From: Prevotella sp.
GTDB taxonomy: Bacteria; Bacteroidota; Bacteroidia; Bacteroidales; Bacteroidaceae
Length of the DNA: 49,029 nt
NCBI GenBank assembly: GCA_017458125.1
Contig: JAFTGB010000024.1
Span: 1 to 49,029, forward strand
Direction: 5' to 3'
Of this stretch, positions 30,454-38,802 are shown piece by piece; positions within the stretch are counted from its first letter, which is position 1; each line of letters begins with the position of its first letter. The notes beneath the pieces are model-generated. The model saw only the letters and a program-made list of their open reading frames with translations, did not search any database and was not told the origin of the DNA. A program made the translations under genes and the position numbers.

Positions 30454-32243
30454 CTATAATGGATAAACGATACTGACGAAGAAGATGCTGACCGCAAGAA
30501 AGACCAGCTTTACCGGAAGACCGATGCGAAGGAAGTCGCCGAAACGATAGCCGCCGGGGCCATAGACCAGCATGTTCGTCGAAGAGCCCAAGGGGGTGGC
30601 CAATGAGCTTCCCACAGCCATTAGCAGTGCAATGAGGAACGGCAACGGGTCGCAACCCAGCTGAGTGGCTGCCGAATACATGATGGGCGCGGTCATGGCG
30701 GCAACCGCCGTGTTGGACAGGAACTCCGTAATGACTGATGTCACCAGACAAATGGCCGTCATCACGACAAGGGGATTGCTGCCGCTGATGTCGAGGATGC
30801 TCTGCGAAATCCATGCGGCAACGCCTGTCTTCTGAATGGCCAGACCAAGCGAGATACTGCCCGCGAGCGATGCCAGGAGACTCCAATTGATGGAGTTCAT
30901 GGCTTGCGAGGGTGAACAGCAACGGAAGACGAGCATGGCGCCTGCTGCGAGGAAGGCACTCTGGAGCAGGGTCATAATGCCGAATGAGCTTAATGCCACC
31001 ATGCCCATCATGATGGCAGCGGAGATAATGGTTTTCTTGCCGATGGCAGACACGTCGGCAGAGTCGAAGAACTGCAGCTGACTGCTTAGTGCACTGGTGT
31101 TGAGGTTGATGTTTGGCGGACACTCCAAAAGCAGTGTGTCGCCTGCCTGCAGCACCACGTCGCGTGGAGCCTGATTGATGCGCTTGCCCTTACGGGCTAC
31201 TGCAACAAGGGTCACGCTGTTGTCGTGCTCAAAGGTCTCTTCGCCTATCTTGGTGCCAATCAGACTGCTTCCGAAACTGATGTATGCCGTGCGCAGCTTG
31301 CGGGCGGTATCCACCTCGCTATAGCGGAACACATGATGGTCGGCACTGACCAGACCATAGGACTTCTTCAGTTGCAGCAACTCGTCTATCTGACCGGCAT
31401 AGACCAGTCTGTCGCCACCCATTAGGGGTTCCCTGTCTGGTACGGGCGAGGTAATCTTGTCGTCGTCGAAATGACGCAGCTCGATGAGGCTGCCGCCGCG
31501 TACCTTGTTCAGTCCCAATGCGCCCACCCTTTTTGCAATGTTCGGATTGTCGGAAGGCACAAGCAGCTCCACGGTGTAATCGCCCGTCGACTCGAAAGCT
31601 GCCTCAGGCGCTTTCCGCTCAGGCAGCAGGTGACGCAACGCAATAACTGTCAGCATACCGGCAATGAGACCGCAGAGAGCAGGGACGAAGGGGGCCAGCA
31701 CACCGATGGCATGGCCGGTATTGTTCTCGTAGAACCCGTTGATTACCAGGTTGGCCGGGACCACCAGAATGGCACAAACAGCACCCATATTCCCCGCAAG
31801 ACAAATGGGGATGAGCAGCCGCGAGGGCGAAATCTTCAATTTCCTTGACCATAATTTAACGACTGGCACAAACATGGCTACCACCGTGGCCGTATTCAGC
31901 AGGGGTGACAGCACGGCCACAGGAGTCATCAGCCGAAGCAAGGCCGCTTGATGGCTTTCGGGCCATCCCAGCAGGTGTCTGATAATCCAGTGCAGTATGC
32001 CCGTATATTTCAACCCGGTCACCACTACAAACATCACACCCACCACTGCTACCGATGTGGAACTGAAGCCCGAAAGAGCCTCACCAGCGTTAAGCACGCC
32101 CGTAACCAACAGCACTCCAACGACGGCAAGAAACACAAGTCGGAACGCAACTTAGTGAACAGCAGGATGCCGAAAGTCGCCAACATCGTGACGATGGTTA
32201 TCCAGGCATGGATGCTAAATCCCAAGAGCATCATAGAATCCAT
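30454..32243 (-). pseudogene. SLC13/DASS-type transporter with TrkA-C domains, frameshifted near the start
   Basis: The main frame (560 codons) encodes an anion/sodium-symporter-like membrane protein: about eleven helices, with two RCK/TrkA-C regulatory domains in the middle (about 195-345; GGDRLVYAGQIDELLQLKKS, VLQAGDTLLLECPP). Its first helix is missing, and the missing part is found in another frame starting at an ATG at 32243 (MLLGFSIHAWITIVTMLATF, then GILLFTKLRSDL). The shift occurs near 32136, where GACTTGTGTTT would read correctly with one more G (GACTTGGTGTTT). So this is a one-base deletion, either a real mutation or a sequencing error. The upstream peptidase gene ends 8 bases before. 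Confidence 0.8.
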
Positions 32244-32250
32244 AACTCAT

Positions 32251-33372
32251 TCAGATTATCGGGTACAAAAGTATGCCTTTCTTGATGACGTTCAGGTTGT
32301 CAGGCAGTGCGTGGCGGTTCAGGAACAGGTAGACGGTGTTCAGCATCATATAGTCGCGCGACATATACCAGATGCCCTTATACAGCCCGCTCTCACCCCA
32401 TGAGTTCTTCACCATGTAGTAAGGCTTGCCCTGCTCGTCAACGGCCTTGCCATAGATGAGCATCACGTGATCGTAGGTGAAGCGCCAGTCGTCCCACTGT
32501 TCCTGCCGCATCTGCTGTGTAGGCACGATGCTGTCGGGCAGCATGGCCAGTCCTGTTCGTGTGAAGTCGCCCGACACGTCACCGCCCCAGGCCACCGTGT
32601 AGCCCGCGTCCAATGCTTTGTCGAGCACGTCCATCAGTTCTTCGATGGGAATGTTATAGCTGGGTTTCAGCCGCCATTTGTAGGGAGCCTCGATGACGAA
32701 AGGCGCGTTGAAGGGGTGATGCGTGTAACTGGTCAGGCTGACGTAGTCGTCAAGGTTGAGTCCTAAGCTTTCGGCAAACGACTTCGGGGTATATGTCTTT
32801 CCTTCATAAACAAACGACTCAGGACACTTACCCACGAATTGCTCGATGACCGTCAGCACACTGTCCTGCCAGTGAGGAAGCGGCTCTTTGGTATCCTTCC
32901 TGACAGCAGCACTCACCGTGCGCTCCAACAAGGGGAAGAACACCTTGAAGTCAGGCAGCGAATCGCCCGTCAGTGAGCCGGGTGCCGGCATTGCCGTCTC
33001 AGGACAGATGCCGTATCGGCGGATTACCTCCACCACATCGTCACTCGAACCTCCCTGGGATATTTGGCTGAAGCCGTGCATACGCACATAGTGGGTGGCA
33101 CAGTCCATATAGTCGCGGTTCACCACGAACATCTCGCATAAGTCGTAAGTCTTGCCCGTCTTGCGCAGTATCTCACTCTCCAGGAAGCCCAGTGTAGCGT
33201 AATCCCAGCAGGTGCCGCTGCGATACTGGTTCTTCACGCTGGTTATCGGATTCTCCTTCAGCGTCGTGAAGGTTTTCTTTATCTGCGTGTTGCTTGCCTG
33301 CTTCTGCAGGTTCTCCTGTGCCGTTGCTGTTATTGCCAGCAGCAACGTGGCAATGATAGTCAATAATCTCAT
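32251..33372 (-). CDS. C1-family cysteine peptidase (bleomycin-hydrolase/PepC-like)
   Basis: The 373-residue protein has a signal peptide (LLTIIATLLLAITATAQ) and a papain-fold aminopeptidase domain: VKNQYRSGTCWDYATLGFLE holds the oxyanion Gln49 and catalytic Cys55; the catalytic His is in TYDHVMLIYG and Asn in VKNSWGESG near the C-terminus. This matches bleomycin-hydrolase-like peptidases (PepC-type), which normally trim peptides; an exported form is common in Bacteroidetes. It is first in a run of five same-strand genes (peptidase, transporter, binding protein, RsbU, STAS), with 8-, 59-, 28- and 36-base gaps. Confidence 0.88.
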   Translation of the reverse strand: MRLLTIIATLLLAITATAQENLQKQASNTQIKKTFTTLKENPITSVKNQYRSGTCWDYATLGFLESEILRKTGKTYDLCEMFVVNRDYMDCATHYVRMHGFSQISQGGSSDDVVEVIRRYGICPETAMPAPGSLTGDSLPDFKVFFPLLERTVSAAVRKDTKEPLPHWQDSVLTVIEQFVGKCPESFVYEGKTYTPKSFAESLGLNLDDYVSLTSYTHHPFNAPFVIEAPYKWRLKPSYNIPIEELMDVLDKALDAGYTVAWGGDVSGDFTRTGLAMLPDSIVPTQQMRQEQWDDWRFTYDHVMLIYGKAVDEQGKPYYMVKNSWGESGLYKGIWYMSRDYMMLNTVYLFLNRHALPDNLNVIKKGILLYPII

Positions 33373-33442
33373 CGTCGTATGGCTTTAATATCTGACACCT
33401 TTTTATTTACTATTTTCAGATTTACTGTTTACGATTTCTTTG

Positions 33443-33450
33443 CAAAGATA
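33443..33450 (-). promoter_or_regulatory. -7 promoter element of the peptidase-to-STAS gene run
   Basis: The minus strand reads TATCTTTG followed by CAAAG, 71 bases before the ATG at 33372. Confidence 0.65.
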
Positions 33451-33614
33451 GCAAAAAGTTACCAAGTATTATGATTACACTATGTTAATCTGCGTTAAAG
33501 GCGAGTTCACCGAATGCCGATTCCATCACATTTCCTGCCATTTGGTAACTATGTCACCTAACTACTTAACTACTCAACTACAAAGGGATTGGAACTCCCG
33601 AAGCTTAAATAAGG

Positions 33615-33899
33615 CTATATAACATCAATATCCTCGCCCGTGTCGGCCATGCCGCCTATCTGACCGGGGGCCACACACATCAGCGCATGGCGGTGCAGGT
33701 CGTACTGCAGTTGTCCGTACGACAAATCCTCCAGTTCCTCGTCGCCAATGAACAGGGCGTAGACATCGTAACTGTTGAGCGAGTGGCGGCAGTGCTCCAG
33801 CTCGTCGTAGTGAATCACCGACACGAGCGGATGCAGTTCAGGTGCCCCGATGTAGCGGGCGTAGTCGTTGACGCTGTGAACGCGAAGAATCTTCTCCAT
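33615..33899 (-). pseudogene. AraC-family regulator cut short (N-terminal sensor part only)
   Basis: The 94 residues match the N-terminal ligand domain of Bacteroidetes AraC regulators: ILRVHSVNDYARYIGAPELH, PLVSVIHYDELEHCRHSLNS, YDVYALFIGDEELEDLSYGQ and LMCVAPGQIGGMADTGEDID. Full-length members have about 280-300 residues, with two helix-turn-helix motifs at the C-terminus. Here a TAG follows 'DVI', and no HTH domain is found downstream. The start at 33899 is preferred over an upstream codon because the -7-like box TAATTTTG (33908-33915, minus) lies between them. It is probably a pseudogene. Confidence 0.75.
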
Positions 33900-33968
33900 A
33901 ACGAGGGCAAAATTACTAAAAAAATATAACATTCCATCCTATTATCTTTGTTTCTCTCAAAAAAATTG

Positions 33969-33976
33969 TATATTTG
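33969..33976 (+). promoter_or_regulatory. -7 promoter element of the mntA-hepT pair
   Basis: TATATTTG followed by CATGC. It is 27 bases before the ATG at 34003, supporting that start over the ATG at 33985, which would be nearly leaderless. Confidence 0.65.
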
Positions 33977-34002
33977 CATGCAGAATGCTTGTAAAGAAAA
34001 CA

Positions 34003-34302
34003 ATGAGTACGCAGACGATGACGCAGCAGATAGCCGAATATTTCAAAACACAACCTGTTTTGAAAGCTTGGCTCTTTGGCTCCTACTCGCGGGGCGAGCA
34101 GCGTGATGACTCAGACGTTGACATCTTGATATTACCAGACAAGCAGCAGCACTTCAGCCTTTTCACCCTTAGCGAAATATACGAGGACCTGAAGGAATTG
34201 TTGGGGCGTGAGGTCGATGTGATTACCGTTGGCGGCTTGATGCCATTTGCCCGTGAGAGTGCTGACCGTGATAAAATCCTGATTTATGAGAGAGCAGCGT
34301 AA
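34003..34302 (+). CDS. mntA: MntA-type minimal nucleotidyltransferase antitoxin
   Basis: The 99-residue protein carries the nucleotidyltransferase signature GSYSRGEQRDDSDVD, i.e. GS-x10-D-x-D with Asp38 and Asp40 as metal ligands, and a following ILILPD strand; a third acidic residue is in REVDVIT. MntA proteins of this size work with HepT: they attach AMP units to the toxin's active-site tyrosine and so disable it. The hepT gene overlaps the 3' end of this gene by 17 bases, the usual order. The promoter position favours the start at 34003. Confidence 0.88.
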   Translation: MSTQTMTQQIAEYFKTQPVLKAWLFGSYSRGEQRDDSDVDILILPDKQQHFSLFTLSEIYEDLKELLGREVDVITVGGLMPFARESADRDKILIYERAA

Positions 34303-34645
34303 CGACCCAAAGCGTCTGAAAGACATCCTACAGGCTATTGACACGATATTCGAGTATGTCGGAGGTCGTGGCATGAAAGAGTTTCTTGCTGACAGGAGGT
34401 CGTATCATGCCGTCATCTACAACATCATGATTATCGGCGAGGCTGCCAACATGCTGACCTTCGAGTTTCGCGAGGCTCATAGCGACTTGAAGTGGAGACA
34501 GATAACGAATATGCGAAATTTCCTGATTCATGGCTATCATAACGTGGAGGAAGACTTGGTCTGGGAGGCTATCGCCGTTGACCTTCAGCCCATACGTGAG
34601 AAGATTGTGAAGTATCTGGAAGAGTTTAACAATAGTAGTAACTAA
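34286..34645 (+). CDS. hepT: HepT-type (DUF86) toxin
   Basis: The 119-residue all-helical protein has the HEPN RNase motif R-x4-H-x-Y as RNFLIHGYHN (Arg77, His82, Tyr84), plus the family pattern VIYNIMIIGEAANMLTFEFR and the end LQPIREKIVKYLEE. HepT toxins cut RNA, with the tyrosine as the site modified by MntA. All motif residues are intact, so it is likely active. It overlaps the antitoxin gene by 17 bases. Confidence 0.9.
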   Translation: MREQRNDPKRLKDILQAIDTIFEYVGGRGMKEFLADRRSYHAVIYNIMIIGEAANMLTFEFREAHSDLKWRQITNMRNFLIHGYHNVEEDLVWEAIAVDLQPIREKIVKYLEEFNNSSN

Positions 34646-34719
34646 TTTAAACAGATTGCCTATGAAGCAATAAAAGAACAAAAGACATCATAGATAAGAA
34701 GCGTTAGCTTTTTGTTCTT

Positions 34720-34840
34720 GTTTACTGATAATTGGGGAATTAAAAGTAAAGCTACAAGAGTAAAGGTTAATGCTCACGTCGTTCGACGTGGGCTTTTACT
34801 CGTTAAAGTAGCAATGGTTATCCCCAATACCTCAGTAAAC
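34720..34840. repeat. 121-base nested fold-back sequence
   Basis: Five stems are nested in order: GTTTACTGA/TCAGTAAAC (34720-34728 with 34832-34840), ATTGGGGA/TCCCCAAT (34731-34738 with 34821-34828), GCTAC/GTAGC (34751-34755 with 34808-34812), GAGTAAA/TTTACTC (34758-34764 with 34795-34801) and GCTCACGTCG/CGACGTGGGC (34772-34781 with 34784-34793, one G-T pair). Together they form one long interrupted hairpin between hepT and the next gene. It could be a structured RNA, a miniature mobile element, or an elaborate terminator; it does not look like coding sequence. Confidence 0.6.
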
Positions 34841-34938
34841 GTAGACGAAGTTAAACAGTCCACGTTTCTTTTTCTGTCTTCACCGGCACTATGGACTAAT
34901 CAACAACAAGTACAGTAACAAATTGAAATTCAAAGATT

Positions 34939-35481
34939 ATGAAAAAGTATTTATTCCTTTTGCTGCTCCTGTCGGCAGTGAGTGCAAATGCACAGACGTT
35001 TGACGAGGCTGACCTCATCGGTACATGGAACACAGTGGGCTTGGCTTATGCTCCGTTGGGTATCATTAACATCGAAAGTATCAGTTTGGGTCCTGGAGAA
35101 TATACTCGCACTACCAAAAAATATACTTGTGGAATAATGACGGTAACAACAATTGATAATAATGGTGGAGAAAAGACGGTAACAGAAAGAGTACCGGATT
35201 ATTACATTTCAAATAACAATAAACTTCACATCTGGGTTGACGACAGTTACGCCATGCATTTCATAATAGAGGAACTCACGCCAACAACACTGAAGGTCAA
35301 GACCTACGACGGGCAGAGCTATACGTTCACAAAGGACAATTCCAGTGTGGGGGTTAGGTCTTTAAGCATGACTCGCTCTGCCGACGGTTCCACCTATAAT
35401 CTCAGCGGCCATCGGGTAGAGAATGTCACGGCTGACGGCATCTACATCCAGAATGGCCAGAAGATGGTGATGAAAAAATAG
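34939..35481 (+). CDS. Exported lipocalin-like protein
   Basis: The 180-residue protein has a signal peptide (KKYLFLLLLLSAVSANAQ) and then LIGTWNTVGLAYAPLGI with repeated beta strands (IITELTPTTLKVKTYDG style, here IIEELTPTTLKVKTYDGQSY) that fit the small Bacteroidetes lipocalin-like family. The last 30 residues (GSTYNLSGHRVENVTADGIY, IQNGQKMVMKK) match a short C-terminal motif often found on exported Prevotella proteins, which may be a sorting or surface-attachment tail. Ligand unknown. No clear -7 box is seen near the start. Confidence 0.65.
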   Translation: MKKYLFLLLLLSAVSANAQTFDEADLIGTWNTVGLAYAPLGIINIESISLGPGEYTRTTKKYTCGIMTVTTIDNNGGEKTVTERVPDYYISNNNKLHIWVDDSYAMHFIIEELTPTTLKVKTYDGQSYTFTKDNSSVGVRSLSMTRSADGSTYNLSGHRVENVTADGIYIQNGQKMVMKK

Positions 35482-35565
35482 TCAGACTCCGCCATCTGTT
35501 TCTCCGCATTATTCCTAAAAAGGTTGGAACGTGTTGAGAAATGAGGATGAATCCGTAATTCTGGT

Positions 35566-35590
35566 CGGTTAATCTGTAAAACGGTTAATC
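35566..35590 (+). promoter_or_regulatory. Direct repeats CGGTTAATC upstream of the aldo/keto reductase promoter
   Basis: CGGTTAATC occurs at 35566-35574 and again at 35582-35590, with a 16-base period. The pair ends 21 bases before the TACCTTTG box at 35611. Direct repeats at this distance resemble activator sites of AraC-type regulators. The truncated AraC gene 1.7 kb away is one possible former partner, but this is speculative. Confidence 0.5.
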
Positions 35591-35610
35591 GACCTTTTGC
35601 ATTTTTGTCG

Positions 35611-35618
35611 TACCTTTG
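35611..35618 (+). promoter_or_regulatory. -7 promoter element of the aldo/keto reductase gene
   Basis: TACCTTTG followed by CACC, 29 bases before the ATG at 35647. An upstream frame with a TTG start at 35605 would overlap this box and is rejected. Confidence 0.75.
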
Positions 35619-35646
35619 CACCATCAAATCAAAACAACTGAAGATT

Positions 35647-36582
35647 ATGGCAAAGATTGCATTAGGCACCTGGGCCTGGGGCGCAGGAGCATTTGGAGGA
35701 GACAAGGTATTCGGCAGCAAGACCGATGTGGAGAACCTGAAGCCCGTATTCGATGCGGCTATGAAGGCAGGGCTGAGCCTGTGGGACACGGCTACGGCCT
35801 ACGGCATGGGCGAGTCAGAGAAAATCTTAGGCTCTTTGGCCAAGAACTACAAGCGTGAGCAGGTGGAGATCTCCACGAAGTTCACGCCGCAGATAGCTGA
35901 GTTCTATGACAACAATGTTGAGAAGATGGCTGATGCCTCTATTGAGCGCATGGGCTGCGACTACATTGACATCTACTGGATTCACAACCCGATGGACGTG
36001 GAGCGGTGGACACCGGGACTGATTCCCCTGTTGCAGTCGGGTAAGGTGAAGCGCGTAGGTGTATCAAACCATAATATCAAAGAGATCAAGCGTGCTAACG
36101 AAATTTTGGGCGAGGCTGGCTTCAAAGTATCAGCCGTGCAGAACCACTTCTCGCTGCTTTACCGCTCGTCAGAGAAGGGTGGCGTGCTCGACTACTGCAA
36201 GGAGAACGGCATCGAGTTCTGGGCTTACATGGTGTTGGAGCAGGGCGCACTCTCCGGCAAATATAATAAGGAGAACCCACTGCCCGAAGAGAGCGACCGT
36301 GGTAAGAAGTACAATCCCGTGCTGCCACAGTTGGAGGCATTGACAAACGAGATGAAGGCGATAGGAGAGAAGTATAATGCCAGTTGTTCACAAGTTGGCA
36401 TTGCTTGGGCCATTGCCAAGGGCACGATGCCCATCATCGGAGCCACGAAGGAGCGTCATGTCATCGAGGCTGCCGAAGCAGCCAAGATTGTGTTGACTGC
36501 TGAGGAAGTGGCACGTCTGGAAGACCTGGCAGATGCTACTGGCATTGATACCCGTGGCGGTTGGGAGCATTCGATGGAGTAG
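35647..36582 (+). CDS. Aldo/keto reductase
   Basis: The 311-residue TIM-barrel enzyme shows the catalytic set of the family: Asp and Tyr in LWDTATAYGMGESE, Lys in VEISTKFTPQ and His in IDIYWIHNPMD; NADP(H)-binding features follow in the C-terminal part (PIIGATKERHVIEAAEAA). It reduces carbonyl compounds with NADPH; the physiological substrate is not evident. A short repeat separates it from a TIM-barrel amidohydrolase gene, then a monooxygenase-like and a flavodoxin gene, all on the plus strand, so a joint role in handling an aldehyde or quinone-like compound is possible. Confidence 0.88.
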   Translation: MAKIALGTWAWGAGAFGGDKVFGSKTDVENLKPVFDAAMKAGLSLWDTATAYGMGESEKILGSLAKNYKREQVEISTKFTPQIAEFYDNNVEKMADASIERMGCDYIDIYWIHNPMDVERWTPGLIPLLQSGKVKRVGVSNHNIKEIKRANEILGEAGFKVSAVQNHFSLLYRSSEKGGVLDYCKENGIEFWAYMVLEQGALSGKYNKENPLPEESDRGKKYNPVLPQLEALTNEMKAIGEKYNASCSQVGIAWAIAKGTMPIIGATKERHVIEAAEAAKIVLTAEEVARLEDLADATGIDTRGGWEHSME

Positions 36583-36620
36583 TTGAAAGTGAAAAGTGAA
36601 GAGTGAAAAGTGAAGAATTT
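36581..36620 (+). repeat. Dispersed GTGAAGA-type repeat between two genes
   Basis: The run AGTTGAAAGTGAAAAGTGAA then GAGTGAAAAGTGAAGAATTT fills the gap after the aldo/keto reductase stop. It belongs to the same family as the copies at 19695, 23708 and 29409. Its last GTG (36610) is in frame with the next gene and may be its start codon. Confidence 0.7.
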
Positions 36621-37641
36621 CTTTGACCTAAAGGGCAAAGTGTGGCACGCAATGCTACCGCTGTTGTTACTATCCATGATGGTTGCAACTAAAGGAATGG
36701 CTCAGGGTGTGATAGATGTGCATAGTCACATCATCACTCCTGAGTTTTTGTCATCTCTCAAAAACGAGGGACGATTGATGGACGAGGGCTTTCCTCTGCC
36801 GAAGTATGACGCCGAGGCACATCTGCAGTGGATGGACGAAGCGGGCGTCCAGACGTCGGTGCTGACGTTGGCGGCTCCGCAGCCGACATCTGCAAAGGTA
36901 GTACGAACCACTAATGAGGCTGCTGCAAAGTTAAAGCAGATGCATCCCGGACGGTTCCTGTTTTGTGCCGCCCTGCCATTGCCTAATGTGGATGCTGCCA
37001 TCCGTGAGGCCATCTATGCTCTTGACACCCTGAAGGCCGACGGCATCAAGCTGGCTACCAACGTAAACGGTCAGTATCTTGGTGCACCTGAGCTCGACAC
37101 ACTGTTTTCTGTACTCAACGAGCGGAAGGCAGTTATTATTCTACACCCTCACCGTCCGGAGCCTGTCAATCGTCAGGTGATGGAGCAGACACCGCTCGCC
37201 ATGCAGGAATATCTCTCCGAGACCACCCGTGCCGTTGCTAATATGATTAGTCGTAATGTATTGGCACGCTATCATGACATAAAGGTGGTTGTCCCTCATT
37301 GTGGAGCCTACCTGCCTTTGGCCATCCCGCGCATGAAGTCGCTGACTCCTGTGATGCAGGCCAACAAGATGGTTGGCGAGATAGATTATGAGGCCAACCT
37401 CCGTGCATTATATTACGACCTGGCCGGAGCACACTCACCAGAGGTTATCCGCATGATGCTCACCATAACGAGGCCCGACCATCTGCTCTACGGCTCCGAC
37501 TATCCCTATGTGGCTCCGCAGGTGCTCACGCAGAGCCTCGGGCGCATGAAGCAGTACCTCACGGCGGAGGCAGACCTTGCACCCTTCCGCGAGATGATTC
37601 TCTATAAGAATGCCCACCGATTATTTCAGACAAGACAATGA
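36610..37641 (+). CDS. Exported amidohydrolase-family protein
   Basis: The protein is a secreted metal-dependent TIM-barrel hydrolase of the amidohydro_2/ACMSD group. Metal-ligand motifs are visible: VIDVHSHIITPEF (HxH), IILHPHRPEP, VVPHCGAYLP and LLYGSDYPYV (Asp). A signal sequence lies near the N-terminus (LPLLLLSMMVATKGMAQ). The start is unclear: a GTG at 36610, given by the dispersed repeat, yields MKNFFDLKGKVWHAMLPLLL with a basic n-region; an ATG at 36652 gives a signal with no basic residue. I favour the GTG. It likely decarboxylates or hydrolyses a small acid. Confidence 0.8.
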   Translation: MKNFFDLKGKVWHAMLPLLLLSMMVATKGMAQGVIDVHSHIITPEFLSSLKNEGRLMDEGFPLPKYDAEAHLQWMDEAGVQTSVLTLAAPQPTSAKVVRTTNEAAAKLKQMHPGRFLFCAALPLPNVDAAIREAIYALDTLKADGIKLATNVNGQYLGAPELDTLFSVLNERKAVIILHPHRPEPVNRQVMEQTPLAMQEYLSETTRAVANMISRNVLARYHDIKVVVPHCGAYLPLAIPRMKSLTPVMQANKMVGEIDYEANLRALYYDLAGAHSPEVIRMMLTITRPDHLLYGSDYPYVAPQVLTQSLGRMKQYLTAEADLAPFREMILYKNAHRLFQTRQ

Positions 37642-37666
37642 GAATTATAGACAAATAAAGACGCCA

Positions 37667-38086
37667 ATGAAACAGAAACTATTTCCCATGTTGTTCGCCC
37701 TTGTGCTGTCCGTTACGACTGTGGCACAAGAAAAGGCGACGTCAGTAAACAGTTACAAGACCATGATAGTACGATTAGCCGAAATCGAGGTTTATCCTGA
37801 GCATCTGCAGGAATACCTGAAGTTTGCCAACGAGGTGGACCGTCTGAGTGTGGAGTGCGAGCCGGGAGTCATTTGCCTCTTTCCGATGCAGAGTGCTGAG
37901 GACTCCACGCAGATTCGCATCCTCGAAATCTATGCCTCCGAAGAAGCCTATCAGAGCCACATCAAGACGGAGCACTTCCTGAAGTACAAGCAGGGCACCA
38001 TGCACATGGTGAAGAACCTGAAACTGCCCACCATGCAGCCCCTCGACCCAGAGACGATGAAACTGATATTCAACAAACAAAGATAG
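37667..38086 (+). CDS. Exported antibiotic-biosynthesis-monooxygenase-like (ABM) protein
   Basis: The 139-residue protein has a signal peptide (QKLFPMLFALVLSVTTVAQ) and then a single ABM-type ferredoxin-like fold: IVRLAEIEVYPEHLQEYLKF, CEPGVICLFPMQSAEDSTQI, RILEIYASEEAYQSHIKTEH and FLKYKQGTMHMVKNLKL. The family includes quinol monooxygenases (YgiN type). It lies between the amidohydrolase gene and a flavodoxin gene. The ATG at 37667 is used because it gives a clean signal peptide; the longer frame from 37610 overlaps the previous gene. Confidence 0.85.
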   Translation: MKQKLFPMLFALVLSVTTVAQEKATSVNSYKTMIVRLAEIEVYPEHLQEYLKFANEVDRLSVECEPGVICLFPMQSAEDSTQIRILEIYASEEAYQSHIKTEHFLKYKQGTMHMVKNLKLPTMQPLDPETMKLIFNKQR

Positions 38087-38089
38087 CGT

Positions 38090-38647
38090 ATGAAAAAGAT
38101 TGTATTGATGATGACGGCAATGCTGGCTATCAGCCTGAGTGCCTGCTCACAAAAGAAAACAGAGACGACGATGGAACAGAAAGTGTTAGTAGCCTATTTC
38201 TCGGCATCGGGCACGACCAAGGGTGTTGCCCAGCAGTTGGCAGAAGTGGCAGGAGCTGACCTGCACGAGATCAAGCCTGAACAGCCTTATACGGAGGCTG
38301 ACCTTGACTGGCAGGACAAGCAAAGCCGTTCATCAGTGGAGATGCAGGATAAGCATTCGCGTCCGGCCATCACCGCCAAGCTCCAGAACATGAAGGACTA
38401 TGACGTGGTATATGTAGGCTTTCCGATCTGGTGGTACACCTGCCCCACGATTATCAACACGTTCATGGAGGCTTACGACTTCCAGGGCAAGACCATCATC
38501 CCCTTCGCAACATCAGGAGGCAGCAGCATCAAAAAGGCTTGTGCTGACCTGAAAGCCGCTTACCCCGGTCTGATTTGGAAAGAGGGGAAACTGCTGAACC
38601 GCGCTTCAAAGACAGAGTTGCAGAAATGGGTAGAAGGTAATCGCTAA
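38090..38647 (+). CDS. Flavodoxin-like lipoprotein
   Basis: The 185-residue protein has a lipoprotein signal ([14 protein letters not shown], lipobox Cys) and a flavodoxin fold: [20 protein letters not shown] (FMN phosphate loop), [20 protein letters not shown] and [20 protein letters not shown]. Bacteroidetes encode many such exported flavodoxins beside NADPH-dependent reductases, where they probably transfer electrons or act as FMN quinone reductases. It begins three bases after the ABM-like gene, so both are in one operon. Confidence 0.9.
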   Translation: MKKIVLMMTAMLAISLSACSQKKTETTMEQKVLVAYFSASGTTKGVAQQLAEVAGADLHEIKPEQPYTEADLDWQDKQSRSSVEMQDKHSRPAITAKLQNMKDYDVVYVGFPIWWYTCPTIINTFMEAYDFQGKTIIPFATSGGSSIKKACADLKAAYPGLIWKEGKLLNRASKTELQKWVEGNR

Positions 38648-38695
38648 ATTACCGAGATTACCGGACTGACGGCTGAAGAAATTGAGGGGCTGTAA
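38648..38695 (+). pseudogene. Short remnant of an Rpn-type nuclease gene end
   Basis: From 38648 the frame reads ITEITGLTAEEIEGL and stops at TAA 38693-38695. The pattern ITGLTxEEIExL is the usual C-terminus of Rpn family (PD-(D/E)XK recombination-promoting) proteins. No other part of such a gene is present, so this is a relic. The call depends on a 15-residue match and is weak. Confidence 0.4.
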
Positions 38696-38720
38696 GATAT
38701 AATAATGTAGAGCAACTAAT

Positions 38721-38764
38721 AGCGGGGAAGCCGAGACCGACGGATGTCGGCACGGCTTCCCGCT
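38721..38764. repeat. Hairpin repeat element, copy 1
   Basis: AGCGGGGAAGCCGAGACCGA then CGGATGTCGGCACGGCTTCC and CGCT form an outer stem (AGCGGG/CCCGCT, AAGCCG/CGGCTT) and an inner stem (CCGAC/GTCGG). It follows the flavodoxin gene and could act as a terminator. A near copy lies at 39669-39710. Confidence 0.7.
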
Positions 38765-38802
38765 ATTCCGTATCAAAATGAATCAATAAGCCTCAGCTAT
38801 AC

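Noticed and set aside
34712-34918. 68-codon plus-strand frame
   Set aside because: It coincides with the nested fold-back sequence and has no ATG at the start consistent with a promoter; treated as non-coding structure.
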